A stretch of 64,000 nucleotides of DNA from Zoogloeaceae bacterium (GTDB lineage Bacteria > Pseudomonadota > Gammaproteobacteria > Burkholderiales > Rhodocyclaceae): positions 1 through 64,000 of the forward strand of contig JACKLY010000003.1 of NCBI GenBank assembly GCA_024235655.1. Direction: 5' to 3'. A program made the translations under genes and the position numbers. Below are positions 53,390-61,698 of the stretch, piece by piece (within the stretch, counting starts at the first letter, position 1; each line of letters starts with the position of its first letter). The notes beneath the pieces were generated by a model. The model was not told the origin of the DNA and searched no databases. It saw only the letters and a program-made list of their open reading frames with translations.

Positions 53390-53641
53390 TCACTCCGCGC
53401 CGGTATTCGACAAGGTTGGCTTGACCAATACCGCCTTGACCACGGGCACGACCTGATTCCAGACCACCCAGCCAGTAGCGCCCAGCAGGGAGATACCAAT
53501 CACCAGCTGCAGCACGAATGTACGTGCCTCGCGCTGCTGCCGGCTGATTTTCCTTGCCGGATCCGTGGCGCCGCATTTCGGACAAGCCAGCGCTGAAATA
53601 TCGACCTGATAGCCGCAACCACGGCATGGGTGAAGAGACAT
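53390..53641 (-). CDS. Small zinc-ribbon membrane protein
   Basis: An 83-residue protein from the ATG at 53641. The N-terminal zinc ribbon has CRGCGYQVDISALACPKCG (C-x2-C ... C-x2-C, residues about 6-24), then a basic stretch RKISRQQREAR and one transmembrane helix (about 43-63). Function unknown; such proteins are common but uncharacterised. It is convergent with hpnE (9-base gap) and follows the YbbA-like gene on the same strand. Confidence 0.75.
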   Translation of the reverse strand: MSLHPCRGCGYQVDISALACPKCGATDPARKISRQQREARTFVLQLVIGISLLGATGWVVWNQVVPVVKAVLVKPTLSNTGAE

Positions 53642-53736
53642 ATTCTTTTTTTCCTGCGGCCACAAAAGCAAACAATGCCATCATTCTAGCGCCAAAAAAC
53701 CGATATCCGCCTCGCGCACAGCATGACTGCGTAATG

Positions 53737-54429
53737 CTACGCCGACATTTCATCGAGTTGCCCGGCATGCATGCGCAAGCGCCTGCCGCAGCGAGCAGCA
53801 ATTTCTTCATCATGGGTTACCAGGATCAGCGTGGTACCCAACTCCGCGTTGATACTGAACATCAGATCGATGATCTGGTGGCCGGTAGCGGCATCGAGGT
53901 TGCCGGTCGGTTCATCGGCGAGAATCAGCTTCGGACCTGTGGCAAAGGCGCGCGCCAAGGCAACCCGCTGCTGCTCTCCTCCAGACAGATGCTTCGGATA
54001 ATGCCCCAGCCGATGCGCAAGCCCGACCCGTTCCAGCCAGGCCCGAGCCTCGCCACCGGCCGACCGCTGGCCGGCGAGTTCAAGAGGCAGCATCACGTTT
54101 TCAAGTGCGGTCAGCGAAGGCAGCAGCTGGAAAAACTGGAATACGAAGCCAAGGATCTGCCCTCGCAACACAGCCCGGGCATCTTCATCAAGCACGTTGA
54201 TTTCGCGATGGTCGAGAAAAACGCTGCCCGAACTCGGTTCATCCAGACCGGCCAGCAAACCCAACAGCGTAGACTTGCCTGAACCGGAGGCACCGACAAT
54301 GGCCACTGTCTCACCAGCGGCGACGGAGAATGAAATCTCGTGCAGAATGACGAGCGGCAAACCTTCATCATCGCTTCCGGCAACCTGCTTGCCGAGTTTT
54401 TCCACTTTGACAACCACTGGTTTTTCCAT
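53737..54429 (-). CDS. YbbA/LolD-like ABC transporter ATP-binding protein
   Basis: A 230-residue ATPase of the LolD/MacB family. Walker A GASGSGKSTLLGLLAG (about 49-64), signature LSGGEQQRVALARAF, Walker B LILADEPTGNLD and VTHDEE. In E. coli ybbA lies divergently beside tesA with its permease partner ybbP; here the tesA neighbour is kept but no permease gene follows. Its ATG (54427-54429) and the tesA ATG (54428-54430) overlap in the tetranucleotide CATG. An upstream GTG at 54468 is an alternative start that would run further into tesA. Confidence 0.9.
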   Translation of the reverse strand: MEKPVVVKVEKLGKQVAGSDDEGLPLVILHEISFSVAAGETVAIVGASGSGKSTLLGLLAGLDEPSSGSVFLDHREINVLDEDARAVLRGQILGFVFQFFQLLPSLTALENVMLPLELAGQRSAGGEARAWLERVGLAHRLGHYPKHLSGGEQQRVALARAFATGPKLILADEPTGNLDAATGHQIIDLMFSINAELGTTLILVTHDEEIAARCGRRLRMHAGQLDEMSA

Positions 54430-55042
54430 GCGCTCCACGCTTCGATTCCTGCTTGTTCTGTTGGTCACCTTGCTGCCGGCAACCTATGCACACGCCAGCA
54501 AGACCATTCTCGTATTCGGCGATTCGCTTTCGGCTGGCTACGGCATTCGCCAGGATGCTGCCTGGCCGGCGCTACTGCAGCAGCGCCTTGGTGACAAGCG
54601 CCTTGATTATAGCGTCGTCAACGCCAGTATCTCCGGCGAAACCAGCAGTGGCGGCCTGACGCGGATCAAGGGCACCCTCACGCGCCAGAAGCCGTCCATC
54701 GTCATCATCGCACTTGGCGCCAATGACGGCCTGCGCGGTCTCCCCCTGGACAATACCCGATCCAACCTGTCAGCCATGATTCGTGCCGCCCGTGCAGCCA
54801 AGGCAAAGGTGCTCGTTGTCGGCATGCGCCTGCCCCCCAACTACGGCAGCTATGCGGAAGAATTCCAAAAATCATTCGCCGAGGTGGCCCGACAGGAAAA
54901 CGTACCATTGGTCCCGTTCCTTCTGGAAGGCATTGCCGACCAGCCACAACTTTTTCAGGCAGATACCATTCACCCGACGGCAGAAGCCCAGCCAGCCTTG
55001 CTCAACAACGTCTGGAACGGGCTGGCTCCACTGCTAAAATAG
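54428..55042 (+). CDS. tesA: Acyl-CoA thioesterase I / lysophospholipase TesA (SGNH hydrolase)
   Basis: Periplasmic esterase/thioesterase/lysophospholipase L1, 204 residues with a signal peptide (about 1-23). SGNH blocks: I FGDSLSAGYG with Ser33, II Gly in NASISGETSSGG, III GANDG, V DTIHPTAEAQ with Asp and His. It has no visible Shine-Dalgarno because its start overlaps that of the divergent ATPase gene. It precedes mnmH by 4 bases. Confidence 0.95.
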   Translation: MRSTLRFLLVLLVTLLPATYAHASKTILVFGDSLSAGYGIRQDAAWPALLQQRLGDKRLDYSVVNASISGETSSGGLTRIKGTLTRQKPSIVIIALGANDGLRGLPLDNTRSNLSAMIRAARAAKAKVLVVGMRLPPNYGSYAEEFQKSFAEVARQENVPLVPFLLEGIADQPQLFQADTIHPTAEAQPALLNNVWNGLAPLLK

Positions 55043-55046
55043 CACC

Positions 55047-56114
55047 ATGAAACAAGGAACCAACCGGGCAAGCACCACGATCGATGCGCTCGACGAAGCA
55101 GATATCCTGATCGACGTTCGCTCCCCCGCAGAATTCGCCGAAGACCACATTGAGGGGGCCATCAACTGCCCGGTACTGGACAACGACGAACGTATCCTGA
55201 TCGGTACGCTCTACAAGCAAAGCTCTCCTTTCGAAGCCAAGAAGCGCGGTGCGGTTCTGGTGGCCCGCAACATCGCTCGGCATATCGAGGATCGTTTTCT
55301 TGGCCAGGAAAAAACCTGGCGGCCGGTCATTTACTGCTGGCGCGGTGGCCAGCGCAGCGGTGCCATGACCACCATTTTTCGTGCCATCGGCTGGGATGCC
55401 CGCCAGCTTGAAGGTGGCTACAAGGCCTATCGGCGGCAAGTGGTCGCCGATCTCGACATTCTGCCGAGACAGTTCCGCTTCCGCGTTCTCTGCGGTGCCA
55501 CCGGCAGTGCAAAAAGCCGCATCCTGCAGGCCATGGGCGATTTCGGTGCTCAAATCATCGACCTGGAGGAGCTTGCCTGTCACAAGGGTTCGGTGCTCGG
55601 CGTGCTGCCCGATGCCCCGCAACCCACGCAGAAGATGTTCGAGTCGCAGCTGATGTGCGCCCTGCGCAGGCTGGATCCAGCACGACCGGTGTATGTTGAA
55701 GCGGAGAGCCGGAAAATCGGTCGGCTGCAGGTGCCGGAAGCAATGATCGAATCGATGCGTGCCGGCGAATGTGTTTCGATTGAGGCCCCCCTGGCAGCCC
55801 GTGTCGAATTCCTGCTCCGGGACTACGCCTATTTCCTGGAGAATCCCGACTGGCTCAATCGCCGACTGGATGGGCTGAAGGCGCTACGCGGCAATGAAAC
55901 CATCCAGCACTGGCAAGCATGTGCGACCTCAGGCCGCTGGCAGGAACTGGTCAGCGAATTGCTTGCGAAGCATTACGACCCGCTCTACGAGCGATCGCAA
56001 AACCGCAATTACAGCGGTCTTGGCACACCCCGGCCCTTTCCGGTGAACGATCTTTCTCCCGGCAGCATCCTTGACATCGCCAAGGCAATCGAAGCGTCAT
56101 TCCAGCGCGCATGA
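55047..56114 (+). CDS. mnmH: tRNA 2-selenouridine synthase
   Basis: Replaces sulfur with selenium in 2-thiouridine at the wobble position of tRNA-Glu, -Gln and -Lys, using selenophosphate; also known as SelU/YbbB. 355 residues. Rhodanese domain (1-130) with DVRSPAEFAEDHIEGAIN and catalytic Cys97 in YCWRGGQRSGA. C-terminal P-loop domain with GATGSAKSRIL (about 150-160). The start is 4 bases after tesA. Implies a selD selenophosphate synthetase elsewhere in the genome. Confidence 0.95.
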   Translation: MKQGTNRASTTIDALDEADILIDVRSPAEFAEDHIEGAINCPVLDNDERILIGTLYKQSSPFEAKKRGAVLVARNIARHIEDRFLGQEKTWRPVIYCWRGGQRSGAMTTIFRAIGWDARQLEGGYKAYRRQVVADLDILPRQFRFRVLCGATGSAKSRILQAMGDFGAQIIDLEELACHKGSVLGVLPDAPQPTQKMFESQLMCALRRLDPARPVYVEAESRKIGRLQVPEAMIESMRAGECVSIEAPLAARVEFLLRDYAYFLENPDWLNRRLDGLKALRGNETIQHWQACATSGRWQELVSELLAKHYDPLYERSQNRNYSGLGTPRPFPVNDLSPGSILDIAKAIEASFQRA

Positions 56115-56216
56115 CCCGCGCCTCAGGCCATTGCCGGAGGCTACAGGACGATACATTGCGGTACACGGCCTGACAGTGGCGCCCGCTATACTGGCAGCCG
56201 TTTTGTTGACATTGAA

Positions 56217-57635
56217 ATGCCTTCGCCCATGGATCGACCGAGTCCGCTACTTGCCTTGCTGAGCCTTGTTCTGGCACTGCCGGTGCAGGCTGCCGGACTG
56301 GCCGACCCGTTCGATAGTGAAGCCACCATCAAGGCAAGTTCCTGTTTCCGTACCCAAGCCAGCGCACCGCTCGGACTCGCTGAAGTCGTCGATCGGGCGC
56401 TGTGCAACAACCCGCAGACACGAGAAGCATGGGCCAATGCACGCATTCAGGCCGGGTTGGTGGGCAGTGCCGAGTCGGCCTACCTGCCAACCTTGAACGC
56501 CACGCTGGGCAGCAGCCGAAACCGTGTCAACAGCGATGACAGGGACACAACCAACAAGACCCTGAACCAGGCCAATCTGAGCCTTTCATGGTTGCTTTAC
56601 GATTTCGGGGTGCGCGAAGCGAATCTGGAAAGCGCCCACCAGTTGCTGGCAGCCGCTGTTGCCACCCAGGACACCACCCGGCAGAGTGTGTTTCTGTCGG
56701 CATTGCAGGCGTTCTATCAGGTGCACGCGCTGCAGGCGGCTCTCAATGCGGCCGAATTGTCCGAAAAATCTGCCAGTGAAAGCCTGGCGGCAGCCGAAGC
56801 CCGCTACCGTGCGGGGAGTGCAACCCCGGCAGATCGGCTCCAGGCACAAACCGCCTTGTCACAGGCGAGCCTGACCCGTATCCGCGTTGACGGGGAACTG
56901 AAAAATGCCAAAGGCAGCCTGGCCAACACCATTGGTCTGGATGCCAACCAAACGGTCGATCTCGTGCCACTCGGCACACTGACCCCACCCGTCGATTTTG
57001 AAGGAAATGTCAGCGCGCTGATTGAGGAAGCCCGCCGGCAACGCCCCGATCTGACGGCAGCAGAAGCCCAACTCCGGGCAGCCCGAGCCAACGTCGATGC
57101 CAGCCGTGCCGCTCACCTGCCAAGTTTTTCCTTGGGTATTACCCCTGGCTGGCAGAACAACGACGGATTGAGCACGAATACCTCAAGTATCGGCGTTTCG
57201 ATCAACATTCCACTGTTCACCGGGTTCAACCAGACCTACAAGGTACGCACCGCTGAGGCACAGGCCGACCTCAAGTCAGCCCAGCGTGATCGCCTGCAAT
57301 TGCAGATCGCCCTTGAAGTGTGGAAGGCATACCAGAGCCTGACAACAGCAACTCACTCGATGCGTGCGACTGCCGATCTGCTGGCCAGTGCAGAGGCCTC
57401 GGAGAAAGTCGCGCTCGGCCGCTACAAGGCCGGTGTTGGCAGCATTCTCGATGTTTTGAGCGCACAGAGCGCACTGGCCTCGGCACGCCAGCAACGCGTA
57501 CAGTCCGCTTATGACTGGAATGTTTCGCGTGCAACGCTGGCACAGTCGGTCGGTGCCCTCGACACACCGATCCTGAGCGAATTCACCGGCGCACCAGCGC
57601 TTCCTCCAGGTCGTGGAGCCATCAGAAAACCATGA
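56217..57635 (+). CDS. TolC-family outer-membrane efflux protein
   Basis: Outer-membrane channel of a tripartite exporter, 472 residues with a signal peptide (cleavage near residue 23-25, VQAAG). Two OEP repeats with long coiled-coil helices: NPQTREAWANARIQAGLVGSA (about 63-83, in part) and RQRPDLTAAEAQLRAARANVDASRAAHLPS (about 275-305, in part). The stop overlaps the adaptor start (ATGA). Together with the next three genes it forms a complete macA/macB-type secretion or efflux system. Confidence 0.93.
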   Translation: MPSPMDRPSPLLALLSLVLALPVQAAGLADPFDSEATIKASSCFRTQASAPLGLAEVVDRALCNNPQTREAWANARIQAGLVGSAESAYLPTLNATLGSSRNRVNSDDRDTTNKTLNQANLSLSWLLYDFGVREANLESAHQLLAAAVATQDTTRQSVFLSALQAFYQVHALQAALNAAELSEKSASESLAAAEARYRAGSATPADRLQAQTALSQASLTRIRVDGELKNAKGSLANTIGLDANQTVDLVPLGTLTPPVDFEGNVSALIEEARRQRPDLTAAEAQLRAARANVDASRAAHLPSFSLGITPGWQNNDGLSTNTSSIGVSINIPLFTGFNQTYKVRTAEAQADLKSAQRDRLQLQIALEVWKAYQSLTTATHSMRATADLLASAEASEKVALGRYKAGVGSILDVLSAQSALASARQQRVQSAYDWNVSRATLAQSVGALDTPILSEFTGAPALPPGRGAIRKP

Positions 57636-58834
57636 AAAACAACTTCAAACGTCCGCTGGTTCTGGGCATCATCGCCATCTTGCTGGCCGCGATGGCTTAT
57701 CTGTTCTGGCAACAAAAAACAGTGCTGAAACCGGAGCAACGCTACAAGCTTCAGGAAGTGATTGCCGGCGACATCGCTCAGAATGTGTCGGCCAACGGCA
57801 CGCTGAGCCCGGTGACGCTGGTCAATGTCGGCACTCAGGTTTCCGGTACAGTCAAAAAGCTGCACGTGGATTTCAACGATGTGGTGAAAGCCGGGCAAAT
57901 CCTTGCCGAACTGGATGACGCCCTTCTTGTAGCGGCTGCCGGCCAGAGCGAAGCCAACATTGCCAGTGCAAGCGCCTCACTGGAGCTGGCGCGTGCCAAC
58001 GAAGAGCGCATCAAATCCCTGTTTTCACAGGAATACGTTTCCCGGCAGGAACTCGATCAGTCCTTGCAGGCCAGACGTGCAGCCGAAGCCGCGCTGCGCC
58101 TGGCACGCGCCCAGAACGACCGCGACCGTGCCAACCTCGGCTATTCGGTGATTCGCTCACCCGTCGCCGGCGTCGTGGTTGATCGACAGGTTGACCTTGG
58201 GCAAACCGTTGCAGCCAGCTTCCAGACCCCGGTGCTGTTCAAGATCGCGCAGGACCTGTCGCAAATGCAGATCTACACCAGCTTCGCCGAAGCCGACATC
58301 GGCAATATCCGAGTCGGTCAGCCAGTCCGTTTCAATGTCGATGCGTTCCCCAACCGCAGCTTCAAGGGGAGCGTCAAACAGCTGCGGCTGAACCCGACCA
58401 CGACACAGAATGTGGTGACCTACAACGTGGTTGTCGAAGTCGAGAACCCCGATCAGATCCTGCTACCGGGCATGACCGCCTACGTCAGCATCATCGTCTC
58501 GGAAAAAAAGAATGTGCTGACCGTACCCAATGCAGCGCTGCGTTTCCGACCTGCTGCTGAAAGCACCGCCAAGGAGAACTCTCAAGCCACTGATAGCGGG
58601 AAAGAAAACGCCGGGGAGAAAAAAGGCAAACGCCGGGAAACAGGCACTTCGAAGATATATCTGCTTGCCGACGGCCAACTCAAGCCACTCACCGTCAGGC
58701 TCGGCATCACCGACAACCGGGTCACCGAAATCATCAGTGATGAATTAAAGGCGGGCGACCAGGTCGTCATTGGTGAACACATGCCAAAAACCGAACCCGG
58801 GTCGACTGGCGGCATCCGCTTCAGGATGTTCTGA
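57632..58834 (+). CDS. MacA-like periplasmic adaptor (membrane fusion) protein
   Basis: Adaptor linking the inner-membrane ABC component to TolC, 400 residues. One N-terminal transmembrane helix (about 8-25), lipoyl and hairpin domains (GTQVSGTVKKLHVDFNDVVKAG and the coiled-coil EERIKSLFSQEYVSRQEL, each partial), then the beta-barrel. About 30 charged residues (from about 308: PAAESTAKENSQATDSG, then GEKKGKRRE) interrupt the membrane-proximal region. Its last codon overlaps the ATPase start. Confidence 0.93.
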   Translation: MKNNFKRPLVLGIIAILLAAMAYLFWQQKTVLKPEQRYKLQEVIAGDIAQNVSANGTLSPVTLVNVGTQVSGTVKKLHVDFNDVVKAGQILAELDDALLVAAAGQSEANIASASASLELARANEERIKSLFSQEYVSRQELDQSLQARRAAEAALRLARAQNDRDRANLGYSVIRSPVAGVVVDRQVDLGQTVAASFQTPVLFKIAQDLSQMQIYTSFAEADIGNIRVGQPVRFNVDAFPNRSFKGSVKQLRLNPTTTQNVVTYNVVVEVENPDQILLPGMTAYVSIIVSEKKNVLTVPNAALRFRPAAESTAKENSQATDSGKENAGEKKGKRRETGTSKIYLLADGQLKPLTVRLGITDNRVTEIISDELKAGDQVVIGEHMPKTEPGSTGGIRFRMF

Positions 58835-59556
58835 TGACTGCGACTACTGCCGAACCTGTCGTCATTCAGGCAGTCGGGCTGGCCAAATCCTATCTTACTG
58901 CCGCCGGGCTATTCCCTGCCCTCAAGGGCGTCAACCTGACGATTCATCGCGGTGAATTCGTGGCGGTGATGGGGCCTTCCGGGTCAGGGAAGTCAACCTT
59001 CATGAACCTGCTTGGCTGCCTGGATCGCCCGAGCAGCGGCGACTATATTCTTGACGGCAAATCAATCGCCCGACAATCCCCGGATCAATTGGCTGCTTTG
59101 CGTGGCAAGACCATCGGTTTCGTTTTTCAGGGCTTCAACCTGCTCCCGCGCATGTCGCTGGAAGACAATGTTGCGCTGCCGCTGGTTTATGCCGGTGTTG
59201 ATGTCCATACACGCCGCCAGCAGGCAGGTGAGATGCTGAGCAAGGTTGGCCTGAAGGGTTATGAAAAATCCCTGCCCAACCGGATTTCCGGTGGCCAGCA
59301 ACAACGCGTCGCGATTGCCCGTGCCTTGGTCAACAAGCCAAAACTGATCCTTGCCGACGAGCCAACCGGCAATCTCGACAGCCACACCAGTGAAGAAATC
59401 ATGGCCTTGTTCGGTGACCTCAACCGTGAAGGCATCACCATCCTGCTGGTCACACACGAGCAGGATATTGCCCAGCACGCCAAGCGTCAGGTGCGTTTTC
59501 TCGACGGCCACATTGTCAGCGATGAACCCACCCTGCAGGTGGAGGCATCATGTTGA
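58834..59556 (+). CDS. MacB-type ABC transporter ATP-binding protein
   Basis: A 240-residue ATPase. Walker A GPSGSGKSTFMNLLG (about 49-63), Q loop GFVFQGFNLLP, signature ISGGQQQRVAIARAL, Walker B LILADEPTGNLDS and VTHEQD. E. coli MacB is one polypeptide (ATPase plus permease); here the two halves are separate genes overlapping by 7 bases. Confidence 0.95.
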   Translation: MTATTAEPVVIQAVGLAKSYLTAAGLFPALKGVNLTIHRGEFVAVMGPSGSGKSTFMNLLGCLDRPSSGDYILDGKSIARQSPDQLAALRGKTIGFVFQGFNLLPRMSLEDNVALPLVYAGVDVHTRRQQAGEMLSKVGLKGYEKSLPNRISGGQQQRVAIARALVNKPKLILADEPTGNLDSHTSEEIMALFGDLNREGITILLVTHEQDIAQHAKRQVRFLDGHIVSDEPTLQVEASC

Positions 59557-60770
59557 AGGCCATGCTTGGTGAAGCCTGGCGTGCGATGGGTGCCAATCGC
59601 ATGCGCACGGCACTGACCATGCTGGGCATGGTCATCGGCGTTGGCGCCGTGGTTCTGATGATGGCCATCGGCCAAGGCGCACAACTGGCCGTGCAGCAGA
59701 CGATTGCCTCGATGGGCAGCAATCTTTTCATCGTTCTCGCCGGACACACGACAGCCGGCGGTGTGCGCTCCGGCAGCGGTGGTGGCCCGACCCTGACGGT
59801 CAGTGATGCCGAAGCCATCAGTGAACTGGACGGAGTCATTGGCGTCGCCCCCATACACCCCGGTTCGGCGCAACTTGTCCATGGTGCGAATAACTGGAAT
59901 TCTTGGGTACACGGCACCACCGCGGCCTACTTCGATGTCCGTTCATGGAGCACAGTTGATGGCGCCCCGTTTACCGACTCTGATGTACGCTCTGCGACAC
60001 GTGTGGCATTGATCGGAAAAACGGCTGCCGACAAACTGTTTGGCGAAGAAAGCCCGGTTGGGAAAACCATCCGCATCGGTCAGACCCCGTTCATCATCGT
60101 CGGCCTGCTCGCAGCCAAGGGGCAGAATCTGGACGGCCGGGATCAGGACGACATGCTGATCATTCCGCTCAGCACTGCGCAACGGAAACTGTTCGGCACC
60201 CCCTTCCAGGGCTCGGTGCGCATGATCATGGTCAAGACCAGCTCGGTTGAAGCAATGCCGGCAGTGGAACAGGCGATGACTGCACTGCTGCGCCAGCGGC
60301 ATCGGTTGCGCGAAGGACAGGACAATGATTTCTACATGCGCAACCTGACTGCGGTGGCTGACTCAGCGGCGGCAACCACACGAGTCATGTCGCTGCTGCT
60401 GGGCGCCATTGCCTCCGTTTCCCTGCTGGTTGGCGGCATCGGCATCATGAACATCATGCTCGTTTCGGTCACCGAGCGCACCCGAGAAATCGGTATCCGC
60501 ATGGCCATTGGTGCACGCCAGCGAGACATTCTCAGCCAGTTCCTGCTGGAAGCCATCATCCTTTCCATTGCCGGCTGCATCATCGGGCTCATGCTTGGCA
60601 TCGGTGGTGCCGTTTTGGCCAACCGCCTCACCGATACGGCAGTGGTCATTTCCGGCAGCGAAGCCCTCGCCGCCTTCGGTGTTGCCGCAGCCATCGGCAT
60701 TTTCTTCGGCTACTATCCGGCCCACAAGGCGGCGAAACTCGACCCCATTGAAGCACTGCGTTATCAGTAA
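59550..60770 (+). CDS. MacB-type ABC transporter permease
   Basis: A 406-residue permease of the FtsX/MacB type. First transmembrane helix about residues 20-45 (ALTMLGMVIGVGAVVLMMAI), large periplasmic MacB_PCD domain (about 50-240), then three helices from about 275 including GGIGIMNIMLVSVTERTREIG, the family hallmark. Forms the functional unit with the ATPase. Substrate unknown: macrolides, peptides or lipopeptides in known relatives. Confidence 0.94.
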   Translation: MLKAMLGEAWRAMGANRMRTALTMLGMVIGVGAVVLMMAIGQGAQLAVQQTIASMGSNLFIVLAGHTTAGGVRSGSGGGPTLTVSDAEAISELDGVIGVAPIHPGSAQLVHGANNWNSWVHGTTAAYFDVRSWSTVDGAPFTDSDVRSATRVALIGKTAADKLFGEESPVGKTIRIGQTPFIIVGLLAAKGQNLDGRDQDDMLIIPLSTAQRKLFGTPFQGSVRMIMVKTSSVEAMPAVEQAMTALLRQRHRLREGQDNDFYMRNLTAVADSAAATTRVMSLLLGAIASVSLLVGGIGIMNIMLVSVTERTREIGIRMAIGARQRDILSQFLLEAIILSIAGCIIGLMLGIGGAVLANRLTDTAVVISGSEALAAFGVAAAIGIFFGYYPAHKAAKLDPIEALRYQ

Positions 60771-60832
60771 AATGTAAGCATTTGGTCAGCATGTCGTCAT
60801 AGACTCTGCGAAAACCTCCATGAGCTATCCCC

Positions 60833-61621
60833 ATGCGTTTGGCCCAACTGCTGTTCTGTCTCGTTATCACGTTTCTGGCTGTCGACGTCAGTGCAGCCTG
60901 CCCGCCGGGCAAACTGACGCCACCTGAACAACTTCACCTGGCCGGCAATTCCGCACTGATCGTAACGCACGCCACCTCGTTTCATGACGCCCGCTTTTCT
61001 ACCAAGCGGGGTGTAGACGAGGCGGTCCGCTTTGCCAAGGAAAACAGGATTCCGGTCATTTACCTGCAGGACGACAGCCCAGGGGAATTTTACTTTGCCG
61101 AAGACTGCGCTCCCGACTACCGGGTTTTTTCGGAAGGCGGCGAACTGAAATTCGAACTTGCCGCATCCCATCTGTATGTCATCGGCGGTCATCTGGAAAT
61201 GTGCATGTCGCACACACTCGAAGATGCGCTGTACAGTTGGGCGAAACAGCCAAAACGTGACCTGACCATCACTTTCTTCATGGATGCCATCTATTCGAAC
61301 GGCAAGAGTGTCGAACCGTCAGACCCGTTCTACGAAGACTTCAAGCGCTTCATGGGCATCGTCACCTACGGCCGCCCCGGTGGCGAGCACTGGCCAAAGC
61401 TGAGCCTGCTTGAAACCATGGGCCTCATCATCAGCGAACAGCACGAACTTGACTATCTGAAGAAAGTGCTTCCGAACTATGCCCGGACCATGCCGGAAGG
61501 CTATCGGGTCGAACTTCAACTCAACGACTCCGTTGCGAAGGTACTGCAACCGGCCGCAGGCTGGAAACCACCAGTCTTGCGCTTCCATTTTGTCGACACA
61601 GCAATCGGTTTCAAGAACTGA
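60833..61621 (+). CDS. Exported protein of unknown function, isochorismatase-fold-like
   Basis: A 262-residue protein I do not recognise as a named family. Signal peptide about 1-22 (VDVSA). The mature part begins with Cys and contains ALIVTHATSFHDARF, an alternating strand-helix pattern with IPVIYLQDDSPGE, and LYVIGGHLEMCMSHTLEDAL (about 117-136 in part). The last segment looks like the catalytic-Cys strand and helix of isochorismatase/nicotinamidase enzymes (G-x5-C-x3-T-x2-A). The nucleophile-supporting Asp at the end of the first strand is not evident. It lies 62 bases after the MacB permease and 77 before pstS, on the same strand. Function not assigned; the fold suggestion is inference. 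Confidence 0.7.
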   Translation: MRLAQLLFCLVITFLAVDVSAACPPGKLTPPEQLHLAGNSALIVTHATSFHDARFSTKRGVDEAVRFAKENRIPVIYLQDDSPGEFYFAEDCAPDYRVFSEGGELKFELAASHLYVIGGHLEMCMSHTLEDALYSWAKQPKRDLTITFFMDAIYSNGKSVEPSDPFYEDFKRFMGIVTYGRPGGEHWPKLSLLETMGLIISEQHELDYLKKVLPNYARTMPEGYRVELQLNDSVAKVLQPAAGWKPPVLRFHFVDTAIGFKN

Positions 61622-61698
61622 CCCGATTGCCTGCTGTCATCATTTCGTAGTCTTCCAGCGTTAGGCTTGCGCGAATTTCATTTCGCACAGGTCGATCC

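Noticed and set aside
58834..60770. Split macB as a frameshifted gene
   Set aside because: The ATPase and permease each have a complete domain, their own start and a 7-base overlap; separate genes are common for this family.
61660..61690. GCGCGAATTTCATTTCGCA as an operator ahead of pstS
   Set aside because: The inverted repeat is imperfect and occurs once; no matching second copy was seen.
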